From the NCBI GenBank assembly GCA_018064885.1, contig JAGHUI010000045.1:1-64000 (forward strand): a stretch of DNA of 64,000 nt, in the 5' to 3' direction. This DNA comes from Candidatus Minthosoma equi (lineage in GTDB: Bacteria > Bacteroidota > Bacteroidia > Bacteroidales > Bacteroidaceae). This document shows positions 18,030-25,761 of the stretch, in pieces. The translations under genes and the position numbers were made by a program. Below the pieces are notes generated by a model. The model was given only the letters and a program-made list of their open reading frames with translations, ran no database searches and was not told where the DNA came from. The first letter of the stretch is position 1; each line of letters starts with the position of its first letter.

Positions 18030-18037
18030 CAAAGTTA
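18030..18037 (-). promoter_or_regulatory. Promoter of the AICAR transformylase operon
   Basis: TAACTTTG on the minus strand, 29 nt before the start codon. Confidence 0.65.
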
Positions 18038-18112
18038 GTTCTTTTTCCTTAAATCTAACCATAATAACAAACGAAAAGATGAAAAACCTTTTTATAATGA
18101 AAAAGAAATTCT

Positions 18113-18120
18113 TACTTTTG
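18113..18120 (+). promoter_or_regulatory. Promoter of the acidic-tailed protein
   Basis: TACTTTTG, a perfect TAnnTTTG box. It lies inside the longest possible reading frame, so the ATG at 18166, about 40 nt after the predicted transcription start, must be the translation start. Confidence 0.7.
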
Positions 18121-18165
18121 CACCCGATTTGTAAAGAGCTATACAAAAATTACACATATTTTTAT

Positions 18166-18996
18166 ATGAAGAATCAAAAGTTGGAACTCGACGATCTGAA
18201 CAAGAGCAATGTGTGGACAGTAACATCTGCAGAGCTTTCTCAGATGATTATTAACGCAAAAAAGAAAAGAGAAGAATTCCTCGAGAACGAAAAACACTAC
18301 AACAACATCATTAAGACTGTGTTTGACGTTCAGTATCTCAATCGCGATGACGATGCTTTGAGAAACAAACTGGAGGATGCACGCTATGAGATATTCCCTA
18401 CATCTGATGAAGGGAACTATAACGCTATTGCCATCAGAAAGCATCCAATAACAAAGGTTACAGACCTCACGCTTGAAAACATTCAGCACCTTGAAGCATA
18501 CGAAGTGTTGGAACTCATCAACAATAATCTTGGCACAGGATGGAAGGGCTTGTCTCTAGCAATTCAAGACATCATTGAATCCGCATTCTTTGTGGATTGT
18601 ACTGTAATGCCTGTCAAGACAATGCACAAACCTGGTGGCATTATCGATCGAAGAAAAGAGGATGGATATGAAGTGCTTGAAATTCTCCGTGGCACATGGA
18701 TTGAGGGCATTTTCATGAAACCAAAGCCAAAGGTGGAGAAGGTTCACATTGATTACAGTATCGATGACGAAGAAGATGGTCGCAAAAGACGCAGGAAGCA
18801 ATCTGATGACGATGATGATTTTGACGATCTCGACGACATGGACACAATGGATGAAGAAGAAGATGATCTAAATGACGACGAGCTCAAGCGCCTTGATGGT
18901 GATGACGACGAAGAAATTGATGATGAAGAACCAGATGAGAGCAACATTCTCATTGAGGACATTGATGCTATTGACGATATTGAGGACGAAGATTAA
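18166..18996 (+). CDS. Unrecognised protein with long acidic tail
   Basis: 276 aa from the promoter-supported ATG. Residues 1-190 look like a folded domain: KNQKLELDDLNKSNVWTV, a helical KKKREEFLENEKHYNN, then SLAIQDIIESAFFVDCTVMP and GYEVLEILRGTWIEGIFM. After a short basic patch (GRKRRRKQ) the last 75 residues are almost all Asp, Glu and hydrophobics. No signal peptide or membrane helix. Acidic tails of this kind occur on proteins that mimic nucleic acid or bind basic partners, but no function can be assigned. Monocistronic, with its own promoter and terminator. Confidence 0.75.
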   Translation: MKNQKLELDDLNKSNVWTVTSAELSQMIINAKKKREEFLENEKHYNNIIKTVFDVQYLNRDDDALRNKLEDARYEIFPTSDEGNYNAIAIRKHPITKVTDLTLENIQHLEAYEVLELINNNLGTGWKGLSLAIQDIIESAFFVDCTVMPVKTMHKPGGIIDRRKEDGYEVLEILRGTWIEGIFMKPKPKVEKVHIDYSIDDEEDGRKRRRKQSDDDDDFDDLDDMDTMDEEEDDLNDDELKRLDGDDDEEIDDEEPDESNILIEDIDAIDDIEDED

Positions 18997-19016
18997 CAAG
19001 ATCTATATTAACAAAG

Positions 19017-19047
19017 AAAAAGCCATCCCGAAGGATGGCTTTTGTTA
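19017..19047 (+). terminator. Terminator after the acidic-tailed protein
   Basis: AAAAGCCATCC pairs with GGATGGCTTTT around a CGAA loop, followed by a T-rich tract. It may serve the convergent LacI-type gene as well. Confidence 0.8.
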
Positions 19048-19079
19048 TTATAACTATATGATGTTCAAAGGATGAGGTG

Positions 19080-20150
19080 TCAATCCTTATAGTAATCAAT
19101 GTTCTCGCGTGTAAGAAGTTCTATTGCCATGTAATGGTCTCTTGGAATAGTCATCTTGAGCACGCACTTGTTAAACATTGAACGGAAGCAATTGAGTCCC
19201 TGATCCTGAGGATGCTGCGCAATCAAGAAATCTGCAGAACCGTTCTTAATGCATTCAACATTTCTATCAACGGCATCATAGCCTAACAAAGTAACATGTG
19301 GATGCTCCGGCATCTCTTTACGCAAGAAATCAGCTATTACATGGATTGAAGAGTTGAAAGAAAGACCATGACGAATGTCTGGGTTGTTCTTAAAGAACTC
19401 ATACATTCTCTCATGCATTCCCTTTTTGTCGTAAGCATAAAGAATGAGTTCCACAATTTCTATATTAGGGCAATGCTCTTCCATATACTTGCGGAATCCA
19501 ACTTCTCGGTTCATCTGCTGACGACTGGCCACTCTACCCTCTCCCATCAGTTTGAACAAGGCAATCTTTTCCGTATCTTTATCAACAGTAAGCGACATTA
19601 TTCTTCCAGAGAACGCTCCGCTGCGAAGGGAATCCTGACCATAAAAAATCTGATGATTGAATTCCGGCCAGTTAGAGTCTAAAAGAGCATAAGGAATGTT
19701 CCTTTCATTCAACTGGTCGGTGAAACCTGCCATTATATTATAATGGAATATAGGGCCGATAATAACGTATTCCGGATTTGAATCAATGAGATTCTGACAT
19801 TCAATCTTGAAAGATTCGTCATTGAAAGGGTCGTAACGGAAAATCTTAAAATTGATGTTGAAATCGCTGAAACGGCGAACGCCATCTTTAAGTCCTGCTT
19901 CTACTCTTGCCCAATAGCTGTCAACTTCATGCATAGGGAGTATGGCAGCAAATTTATATTCTTTGTTGCTGGCAAGGGCACTTGCATAATGATTTGGAGT
20001 AAAATTTATTTCATCAAGAACTTTTCTCACTCTCTCCATGCTAATGGCAGACACGTTGTCTCTGCCATGAATAACACGATCAACAGTACCGACAGAGACT
20101 CCTGCTCTTTCTGCAATATCCTTGATACGAATCTTTTTATGAATTTCCAT
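19080..20150 (-). CDS. LacI-family transcriptional regulator
   Basis: 356 aa. The N-terminal LacI helix-turn-helix (IRIKDIAERAGVSVGTVDRV, about 6-25) and hinge (VLDEINFTPNHYASALAS) precede a periplasmic-binding-protein-like effector domain (60-340). It is transcribed divergently from kdgK-eda-pfp with a 173-bp shared control region, so it most likely regulates 2-keto-3-deoxygluconate catabolism in response to a sugar acid or phosphorylated intermediate. No clear palindromic operator could be picked out between the two promoters. The target assignment is inference from position. Confidence 0.88.
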   Translation of the reverse strand: MEIHKKIRIKDIAERAGVSVGTVDRVIHGRDNVSAISMERVRKVLDEINFTPNHYASALASNKEYKFAAILPMHEVDSYWARVEAGLKDGVRRFSDFNINFKIFRYDPFNDESFKIECQNLIDSNPEYVIIGPIFHYNIMAGFTDQLNERNIPYALLDSNWPEFNHQIFYGQDSLRSGAFSGRIMSLTVDKDTEKIALFKLMGEGRVASRQQMNREVGFRKYMEEHCPNIEIVELILYAYDKKGMHERMYEFFKNNPDIRHGLSFNSSIHVIADFLRKEMPEHPHVTLLGYDAVDRNVECIKNGSADFLIAQHPQDQGLNCFRSMFNKCVLKMTIPRDHYMAIELLTRENIDYYKD

Positions 20151-20180
20151 TAAATCGCCATTTTACTTTCAATTCCGGCA

Positions 20181-20188
20181 CAAAGTTA
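20181..20188 (-). promoter_or_regulatory. Promoter of the LacI-type regulator
   Basis: TAACTTTG on the minus strand, 30 nt before the regulator start. Confidence 0.65.
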
Positions 20189-20283
20189 GTAATTTTTTAA
20201 CTTATAAAAATAAATTATGTGGAAAATATGGTTCGTTCGGCATTTTTAATTGAAAAAAGGATAGCTCTCTCGCAAAAAAATAC

Positions 20284-20291
20284 TACATTTG
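20284..20291 (+). promoter_or_regulatory. Promoter of kdgK-eda-pfp
   Basis: TACATTTG -7 box, 32 nt before the kdgK ATG. The preceding 95 bp to the divergent promoter are AT-rich and would be expected to hold the regulator's operator. Confidence 0.65.
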
Positions 20292-20323
20292 CACAAAAGA
20301 AGTAACTAACAATACTATTAATT

Positions 20324-21346
20324 ATGGCTAAAATCGTAACAATGGGCGAAATTATGCTTCGCCTTTCTCCAGAAGGAAACGATCGTTTCATTCAGTCAGA
20401 ATCATTCCGTATCATCCCTGGTGGTGGTGAAGCTAACGTAGCTATCAGCTGTGCTAACTATGGTCATGAGTGTTATTTCATCTCTAAGCTTCCAAAGCAT
20501 GAGATCGGACAGATTGCAGTTAATGCAATGCGCCGCTATGGTGTTAACACAGATTTCATTGCTCGCGGCGGTGACCGTGTTGGTCTCTATTATGCAGAGA
20601 CAGGTGCAAGCATGCGTCCATCAAAGGTAATTTACGACCGTGCTCACTCTTCTATTGCTGAGGCTCAGCCAAGCGACTGGGATTTTGACAAGGTGTTCGA
20701 AGGTGCTGACTGGTTCCACTGGTCAGGTATCACTCCTGCTATTAGCGATGAGAGTGCAGAATGTCTCCGTCAGGCTTGTATCTGCGCTAAGAAGCATGGC
20801 GTGAAGATTTCTGTTGACCTCAACTTCCGCAAGAAGCTTTGGACAAGTGAGAAGGCTATCAGCATCATGCGTCCTCTCATGCAGTATGTAGATGTATGTA
20901 TCGGTAATGAGGAAGACGCAGAGCTCTGTCTCGGTTTCAAGCCAGATGCAGACGTAGAAGGTGGCGAAACTAATGCTGCAGGATACGAAGGAATCTTCAA
21001 GCAGATGAAGGAAGAGTTTGGCTTTGAGTATGTTGTTTCTACTCTTCGCGAGTCATTCTCTGCTACTCACAACGGCTGGAAGGCTCTCATCTATGATGGC
21101 AAGGAGTTCTATCAGTCAAAGCGCTACGACATCAACCCAATCATCGACCGTATCGGTGGTGGCGACTCATTCTCAGGTGGTCTCATTCACGGCTTGCTCA
21201 CAAAGCCAAACCAGGGCGAAGCTCTTGAGTTTGCAGTAGCAGCTTCTGCTTTGAAGCACACAATCAACGGTGATTTCAACCTCGTATCAGTTGAGGAAGT
21301 AGAAGCATTGGCTGGTGGTGCTGCAAACGGCCGCGTTCAGCGCTAA
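20324..21346 (+). CDS. kdgK: 2-Keto-3-deoxygluconate kinase (PfkB family)
   Basis: 340 aa. It phosphorylates 2-keto-3-deoxygluconate to KDPG, the substrate of the next gene's product. PfkB-family features: IVTMGEIMLRLSPEG, the Gly-Gly motif in IPGGGEANVAISCA (near 36), and the C-terminal ATP/anion-hole motif IGGGDSFSGGLIHGL with the catalytic Asp near residue 280. Assignment as KdgK rather than another sugar kinase rests on the adjacent eda. First gene after a clear promoter, divergent from the LacI-type regulator. Confidence 0.9.
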   Translation: MAKIVTMGEIMLRLSPEGNDRFIQSESFRIIPGGGEANVAISCANYGHECYFISKLPKHEIGQIAVNAMRRYGVNTDFIARGGDRVGLYYAETGASMRPSKVIYDRAHSSIAEAQPSDWDFDKVFEGADWFHWSGITPAISDESAECLRQACICAKKHGVKISVDLNFRKKLWTSEKAISIMRPLMQYVDVCIGNEEDAELCLGFKPDADVEGGETNAAGYEGIFKQMKEEFGFEYVVSTLRESFSATHNGWKALIYDGKEFYQSKRYDINPIIDRIGGGDSFSGGLIHGLLTKPNQGEALEFAVAASALKHTINGDFNLVSVEEVEALAGGAANGRVQR

Positions 21347-21387
21347 TTCGATAACTCGATTCATCGATAAATCGTAAAGAAATAAAT

Positions 21388-22056
21388 ATGGCAAAATTCG
21401 ATAAATTCCAGGTGATGGCAAAGATTGCTGCCGCACCTATGGTTCCTGTGTTCTATCACAAGGATGCAGAGATTGCAAAGAAAGTGGTAAAGGCTTGCTA
21501 CGAAGGCGGTGTTCGCGCATTTGAGTTCACTAACCGTGGCGATTTCGCTCAGGAGGTTTTTGCTGAGCTTTCTAAGTATGTAGCTGCAGAATGCCCAGAA
21601 CTTGCTCTCGGTATTGGTTCTGTAGTAGATGCTCCTACTGCTGCAATGTACATCCAGCTGGGTGCTAACTTCGTTGTTGGCCCACTCTTCAACCCAGACG
21701 TAGCTGTTGTCTGCAACCGTCGTTGCGTGACTTACTGCCCTGGCTGCCTCACTCCATCTGAGATCGGTAAGGCACAGGAGGTTGGCTGCGACTTCACAAA
21801 GGTATTCCCTGGCGACGTTGTAGGTCCAAACCTTGTCAAGGGTCTCATGGCTCCAATGCCTTGGTCAAAGATCATGGTTACTGGCGGTGTTGCCCCTGAG
21901 GCTGAGAACCTCAAGTCTTGGTTCAAGGCTGGCGTGTTCTGCGTAGGAATGGGTTCTAAGCTGTTCCCTGGCGATAAGGTTAAGGCAGAAGACTGGCAGT
22001 ATGTTACTGACAAGTGCAAGGAGTGCTTTGACATTATCAAGGAAATTAAGGGATAA
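21388..22056 (+). CDS. eda: KDPG/KHG aldolase
   Basis: 222 aa, of normal class I KDPG-aldolase length. It splits KDPG to pyruvate and glyceraldehyde-3-phosphate. GVRAFEFTNRGDF supplies the catalytic Glu46, and GCDFTKVFPGDVVGPN carries the Schiff-base Lys138; the phosphate-binding MVTGGVAPE follows. It lies 41 nt after kdgK and 41 nt before pfp, so a kdgK-eda-pfp operon is likely. The kdgK-eda gap contains a degenerate TCGATAAATC motif. Confidence 0.93.
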   Translation: MAKFDKFQVMAKIAAAPMVPVFYHKDAEIAKKVVKACYEGGVRAFEFTNRGDFAQEVFAELSKYVAAECPELALGIGSVVDAPTAAMYIQLGANFVVGPLFNPDVAVVCNRRCVTYCPGCLTPSEIGKAQEVGCDFTKVFPGDVVGPNLVKGLMAPMPWSKIMVTGGVAPEAENLKSWFKAGVFCVGMGSKLFPGDKVKAEDWQYVTDKCKECFDIIKEIKG

Positions 22057-22097
22057 AAACGATTATTACATTATTAATTAAATAAAACATAAAACCA

Positions 22098-23747
22098 ATG
22101 GCTATTTCAAATCTTCAGGTAGCTCGTGCTGCATATCAGCCAAAGCTTCCAAAGGCTCTTCAGGGTCCTGTAAAGGCTGTTGAAGGTGCTGCTACTCAGT
22201 CGGTAGGTAACCAGGAGGAGATCAAGGCTCTCTTCCCTAACACTTACGGTATGCCGGTTATCACTTTCGAGGCTGGTGAGAAAGTTGATCTTCCTGCTTT
22301 CAACGTAGGTATCATCCTTTCAGGTGGTCAGGCTCCTGGTGGTCACAATGTGATCTCAGGTCTCTTCGACGGTGTTAAGTCTCTCAACCCAGACAACAAG
22401 CTCTATGGCTTCATCCTCGGTCCTGGCGGTCTCGTTGACCACAAGTACATGGAGATCACTCCTGAGCTCATGGATCAGTACCGCAACACAGGTGGTTTCG
22501 ACATCATCGGTTCTGGCCGTACTAAGCTTGAGAAGGAAGAGCAGTTTGAGAAGGGTATCGAGATTCTTCGCGAACTCGGCATCAAGGCTCTCGTAATCAT
22601 CGGTGGCGACGACTCAAACACTAACGCTTGCGTACTCGCTGAGTACTATGCTGCTAAGAAGTATGGCGTTCAGGTAATCGGCTGTCCTAAGACTATTGAC
22701 GGTGACCTCAAGAACGACGAGATCGAGACTTCATTCGGTTTCGACACAGCTTGTAAGACATACTCAGAGCTTATCGGCAACATCCAGCGCGACTGTAACT
22801 CAGCTCGCAAGTACTGGCACTTCATCAAGGTGATGGGCCGTTCAGCTTCTCACATCGCTCTCGAGTGCGCTCTCCAGTGCCAGCCAAACATCTGCCTCGT
22901 TTCTGAGGAAGTAGAGGCTAAGGAACAGTCACTTGACGACGTAGTAACTTACATCGCTCAGGCTGTAGCAAACCGTGCTGCTGATGGCAACAACTTCGGT
23001 ACTGTTGTTATCCCAGAGGGTATCATCGAGTTCATCCCAGCTATCAAGAAGCTCATCGCAGAGCTCAATGAGGTTCTCGTTGACCCAGCTACAGGCGAAA
23101 TGCGTGAGTTCCCATCAAAGGAAGAGCAGGTTGCATTCGTTAAGAGCCACATCGCTGCTGAGAACCTCGCTGTTCTCGAGTCTCTTCCTGCAGACGTTGA
23201 GCGTCAGCTCTGCCTCGACCGTGACCCACACGGTAACGTTCAGGTATCTCTCATCGAGACTGAGAAGCTTCTCTCTGCTATGGTTGCTAAGAAGCTTGAG
23301 GCTTGGAAGGCTGAAGGCAAGTTCGTAGGCAAGTTCTCTGCTCAGCACCACTTCTTCGGCTACGAAGGACGTTGCGCTGCTCCATCTAACTACGATGCTG
23401 ACTACTGCTACTCACTTGGCTACAACGCTTCACGCCTCATCGCTAACGGCAAGACTGGCTACATGTCAGTTATCAAGAACACTACAGCTCCTGCTGCTGA
23501 ATGGATTGCTGGTGGTGTGCCAATCACAAAGATGATGAACATCGAGCGTCGTAACGGTGCTAACAAGCCTGTTATCCGCAAGGCTCTCGTTGAGCTTGAT
23601 GGTGCTCCATTCAAGTTCTTCGCTGCAAACCGCGACGTATGGGCAAAGGAAACAGCTTATGTTTACCCAGGTCCAATCCAGTACTGGGGTCCAACAGAGG
23701 TTTGCGACCAGCCAACTAAGACTCTCCAGCTTGAGCAGGCTAAGTAA
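22098..23747 (+). CDS. pfp: Diphosphate-fructose-6-phosphate 1-phosphotransferase
   Basis: 549 aa, of the long PPi-PFK type. It phosphorylates fructose-6-phosphate reversibly with pyrophosphate instead of ATP. GIILSGGQAPGGHNV (71-85) is the phosphoryl-donor loop. IIGGDDSNTN with Asp172 in place of the ATP-type Gly marks PPi specificity, and PKTIDGDLKN (197-206) is the catalytic segment. It follows eda closely, placing glycolytic and Entner-Doudoroff-type steps in one unit. Strongly biased codon use (many GCT, CTC) suggests high expression. A terminator follows at 23768. Confidence 0.94.
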   Translation: MAISNLQVARAAYQPKLPKALQGPVKAVEGAATQSVGNQEEIKALFPNTYGMPVITFEAGEKVDLPAFNVGIILSGGQAPGGHNVISGLFDGVKSLNPDNKLYGFILGPGGLVDHKYMEITPELMDQYRNTGGFDIIGSGRTKLEKEEQFEKGIEILRELGIKALVIIGGDDSNTNACVLAEYYAAKKYGVQVIGCPKTIDGDLKNDEIETSFGFDTACKTYSELIGNIQRDCNSARKYWHFIKVMGRSASHIALECALQCQPNICLVSEEVEAKEQSLDDVVTYIAQAVANRAADGNNFGTVVIPEGIIEFIPAIKKLIAELNEVLVDPATGEMREFPSKEEQVAFVKSHIAAENLAVLESLPADVERQLCLDRDPHGNVQVSLIETEKLLSAMVAKKLEAWKAEGKFVGKFSAQHHFFGYEGRCAAPSNYDADYCYSLGYNASRLIANGKTGYMSVIKNTTAPAAEWIAGGVPITKMMNIERRNGANKPVIRKALVELDGAPFKFFAANRDVWAKETAYVYPGPIQYWGPTEVCDQPTKTLQLEQAK

Positions 23748-23767
23748 TTTTATATTATAACATAATG

Positions 23768-23821
23768 GTTAAGGATTATGTCTGTTTCCTCGGAAGCAGG
23801 CTAATCCTTAACTTTATTTTC
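23768..23821 (+). terminator. Terminator of the kdgK-eda-pfp unit
   Basis: GTTAAGGATTA (23768-23778) pairs with TAATCCTTAAC (23802-23812), followed by TTTATTTT. Confidence 0.8.
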
Positions 23822-23848
23822 TTAAGAAGAATCTTTCTATAACTATAG

Positions 23849-24682
23849 ATGACAACAACAAAAAAGAAAACAACTACACGCAAGAAGAAAAGCAAGCGTT
23901 CAAGCAAAAGCAAGAATCCGTTTCGTAGAATTCCTTCATATTTGCTTTGGACTCTGCTCGGTTTGATAGTTGTCATTTATATTGTCTTTTTCTACAAGAC
24001 TTTTGTAGGGCCTTATTCTTTCCGATGGAAAGCACTTTATGGAAATGTCACATACCCGGCAGGACAAGTGAGAGGAATAGACATTTCGCATCATCAAGGA
24101 GAAATAAATTGGAACAAACTCCGCAACACAACAATACAAGGATCGCCTGTGTCATTTGTATTTATAAAAGCAACACAAGGCACAGATGTTTGGGACGAGA
24201 ATTTCAATCAGAACTTCTTCAATGCCAAGAAGAACGATATGATTCGTGGAGCATACCATTACTACTCTCCCCTTTCCTCTGCCAAGAAACAAGCAAAATA
24301 TTTCTGCAAAATGGTACAGCTAGACGAGAAAGACCTCCCGCCTGTACTTGATGTGGAAGAAACGGGAATTCACTCTAAGAAAGAATTGCAAAAAGAAGTT
24401 CTAACATGGATGAACATCGTTGAGAAGCATTATGGAGTGACGCCTATATTGTATGCATCATATAAATTCAAGACAACATATCTCAACTCTCCAGAATTTG
24501 ACAAATATCCTTTATGGATAGCACACTATTATGTTGACTCCTTGGAGTATAAAGGTGACTGGAAATTCTGGCAGCATACTGATGCAGGTAAACTCGATGG
24601 AATACCAGAAGATATTGACCTTAATATATTTAACGGTGACTATCAAGATCTTATAGACATGACAATAAAAGAAGAATACTGA
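23849..24682 (+). CDS. Membrane-anchored GH25 lysozyme
   Basis: 277 aa. A very basic Lys/Arg/Thr N-terminal stretch (1-30) precedes one membrane helix (about 31-49), leaving a periplasmic GH25 domain. GIDISHHQGEINW (76-88) carries the catalytic-site Asp78, FVFIKATQGTDVWDENF follows, and PPVLDVEETG gives Asp168 and Glu170. GH25 enzymes hydrolyse the beta-1,4 bond between MurNAc and GlcNAc. It is likely used in the cell's own peptidoglycan turnover. The stop overlaps the prmA start (ATG within the final codons), so the two are translationally coupled. Confidence 0.9.
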   Translation: MTTTKKKTTTRKKKSKRSSKSKNPFRRIPSYLLWTLLGLIVVIYIVFFYKTFVGPYSFRWKALYGNVTYPAGQVRGIDISHHQGEINWNKLRNTTIQGSPVSFVFIKATQGTDVWDENFNQNFFNAKKNDMIRGAYHYYSPLSSAKKQAKYFCKMVQLDEKDLPPVLDVEETGIHSKKELQKEVLTWMNIVEKHYGVTPILYASYKFKTTYLNSPEFDKYPLWIAHYYVDSLEYKGDWKFWQHTDAGKLDGIPEDIDLNIFNGDYQDLIDMTIKEEY

Positions 24683-25476
24683 TGCAATATTTATTCGCAG
24701 ACATAACAATTATTCCATATAGCGAAACAGCCTCTGACGTTCTATCCGCAATGCTTGGAGAGATCGGTTACGACACATTTGAGCAAACTGACAATGGTGT
24801 GAAAGCATACATACGCCAAGATGACTTCAATGAAGAATCATTGACAGAAGTATTCTGCGACTTCTTTATTCCTGACACTCAGTTTGAGTACTCTATTCAA
24901 GAACTGGAAAATAAAGATTGGAACGAAGAATGGGAAAAGAACGCTTTTGACCCTGTTCTTGAACGAGAGTTCGGCATTAAGCTGAATCCGCGAATGGCAT
25001 TCGGCTCTGGATCGCACGAGACAACACATCAGATTGTTGAACAATTATTTGAAATGAGTTTCAACGATCAAAGAGTTCTTGACATGGGCACAGGAACTGG
25101 CGTTTTAGGTATTGCAATGGGCAAAAAAGGTGCAAAGGAAATAGTAGCAATTGATATTGATGAATTCAGTGTTGAAAATGCTAAGGAGAATTTTTCCCTT
25201 AATAATATAAATAATGTGGAAGTACTTCTTGGAGATGCTTCTGCTATTGATGGCTCGTTTGACACAATTATTGCAAATATTCATAAAAACATCCTAAAGT
25301 CTGACATACCAACATACATTAAACATCTGTCAAACAATGGAACTTTAATTATTTCGGGGTTCTATTCTGATGATGTTGAGGAAATGGATAAATGTGCAGA
25401 GGATAATAATCTGCATGTTTCACAAGTCTTTGAGAGAAACAATTGGGTTGTCATGAAACTGACATACAACGCATAA
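24682..25476 (+). CDS. prmA: Ribosomal protein L11 methyltransferase
   Basis: 264 aa. It trimethylates ribosomal protein L11. The C-terminal SAM-binding domain shows RMAFGSGSHETTHQ, VLDMGTGTGVLGIAMGKKGA (motif I, near 132), VAIDIDEFSVENA and the NPPF-like post-motif IIANIHKNIL. The N-terminal part is a substrate-recognition domain, shorter than in E. coli PrmA (293 aa). It overlaps the GH25 lysozyme gene by one base. Confidence 0.9.
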   Translation: MQYLFADITIIPYSETASDVLSAMLGEIGYDTFEQTDNGVKAYIRQDDFNEESLTEVFCDFFIPDTQFEYSIQELENKDWNEEWEKNAFDPVLEREFGIKLNPRMAFGSGSHETTHQIVEQLFEMSFNDQRVLDMGTGTGVLGIAMGKKGAKEIVAIDIDEFSVENAKENFSLNNINNVEVLLGDASAIDGSFDTIIANIHKNILKSDIPTYIKHLSNNGTLIISGFYSDDVEEMDKCAEDNNLHVSQVFERNNWVVMKLTYNA

Positions 25477-25598
25477 TGCTTATTGCATTTATATCAATAG
25501 GTTTGCAACAAAAAAGGACATTATAAGCCATTCTTTTTCATAAAAAGTTGAATTTTAACGGAAAAGAACTCATTGTTAGGGAAAAATTACTCAAAGAA

Positions 25599-25630
25599 TT
25601 TTGCCAATACATTGGAAATGACTAACTTTG
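25599..25630 (+). promoter_or_regulatory. Promoter of rpsA
   Basis: A -33-like TTTTG (25599-25603) and -7 box TAACTTTG (25623-25630) are separated by 19 bp. It gives a 5' leader of about 125 nt before the rpsA ATG. Confidence 0.75.
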
Positions 25631-25651
25631 CAGCCGTTTTGGGTGTAAAGA

Positions 25652-25726
25652 ATGCTTTTTATGACTAAAAACATTAATTTTCCCCGTACAAAGAAAGAAT
25701 TAGATTTTTATCAACATAATGTCTAA
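25652..25726 (+). CDS. Possible 24-aa leader ORF in the rpsA 5' leader
   Basis: An ATG at 25652 (a second in frame at 25661) opens a short frame reading MLFMTKNINFPRTKKELDF and ending at TAA 25724-25726. It lies wholly in the predicted rpsA leader and stops 36 nt before rpsA. In AT-rich sequence this may be chance; a leader peptide or simply an unstructured S1-binding leader are alternatives. Confidence 0.25.
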   Translation: MLFMTKNINFPRTKKELDFYQHNV

Positions 25727-25761
25727 CTTTATTAATTAAACAAAACAAATTATTAACATTT

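Noticed and set aside
20189-20283. LacI-type operator between the divergent promoters
   Set aside because: No convincing palindrome with a central CG was found; the operator may exist but cannot be pointed to.
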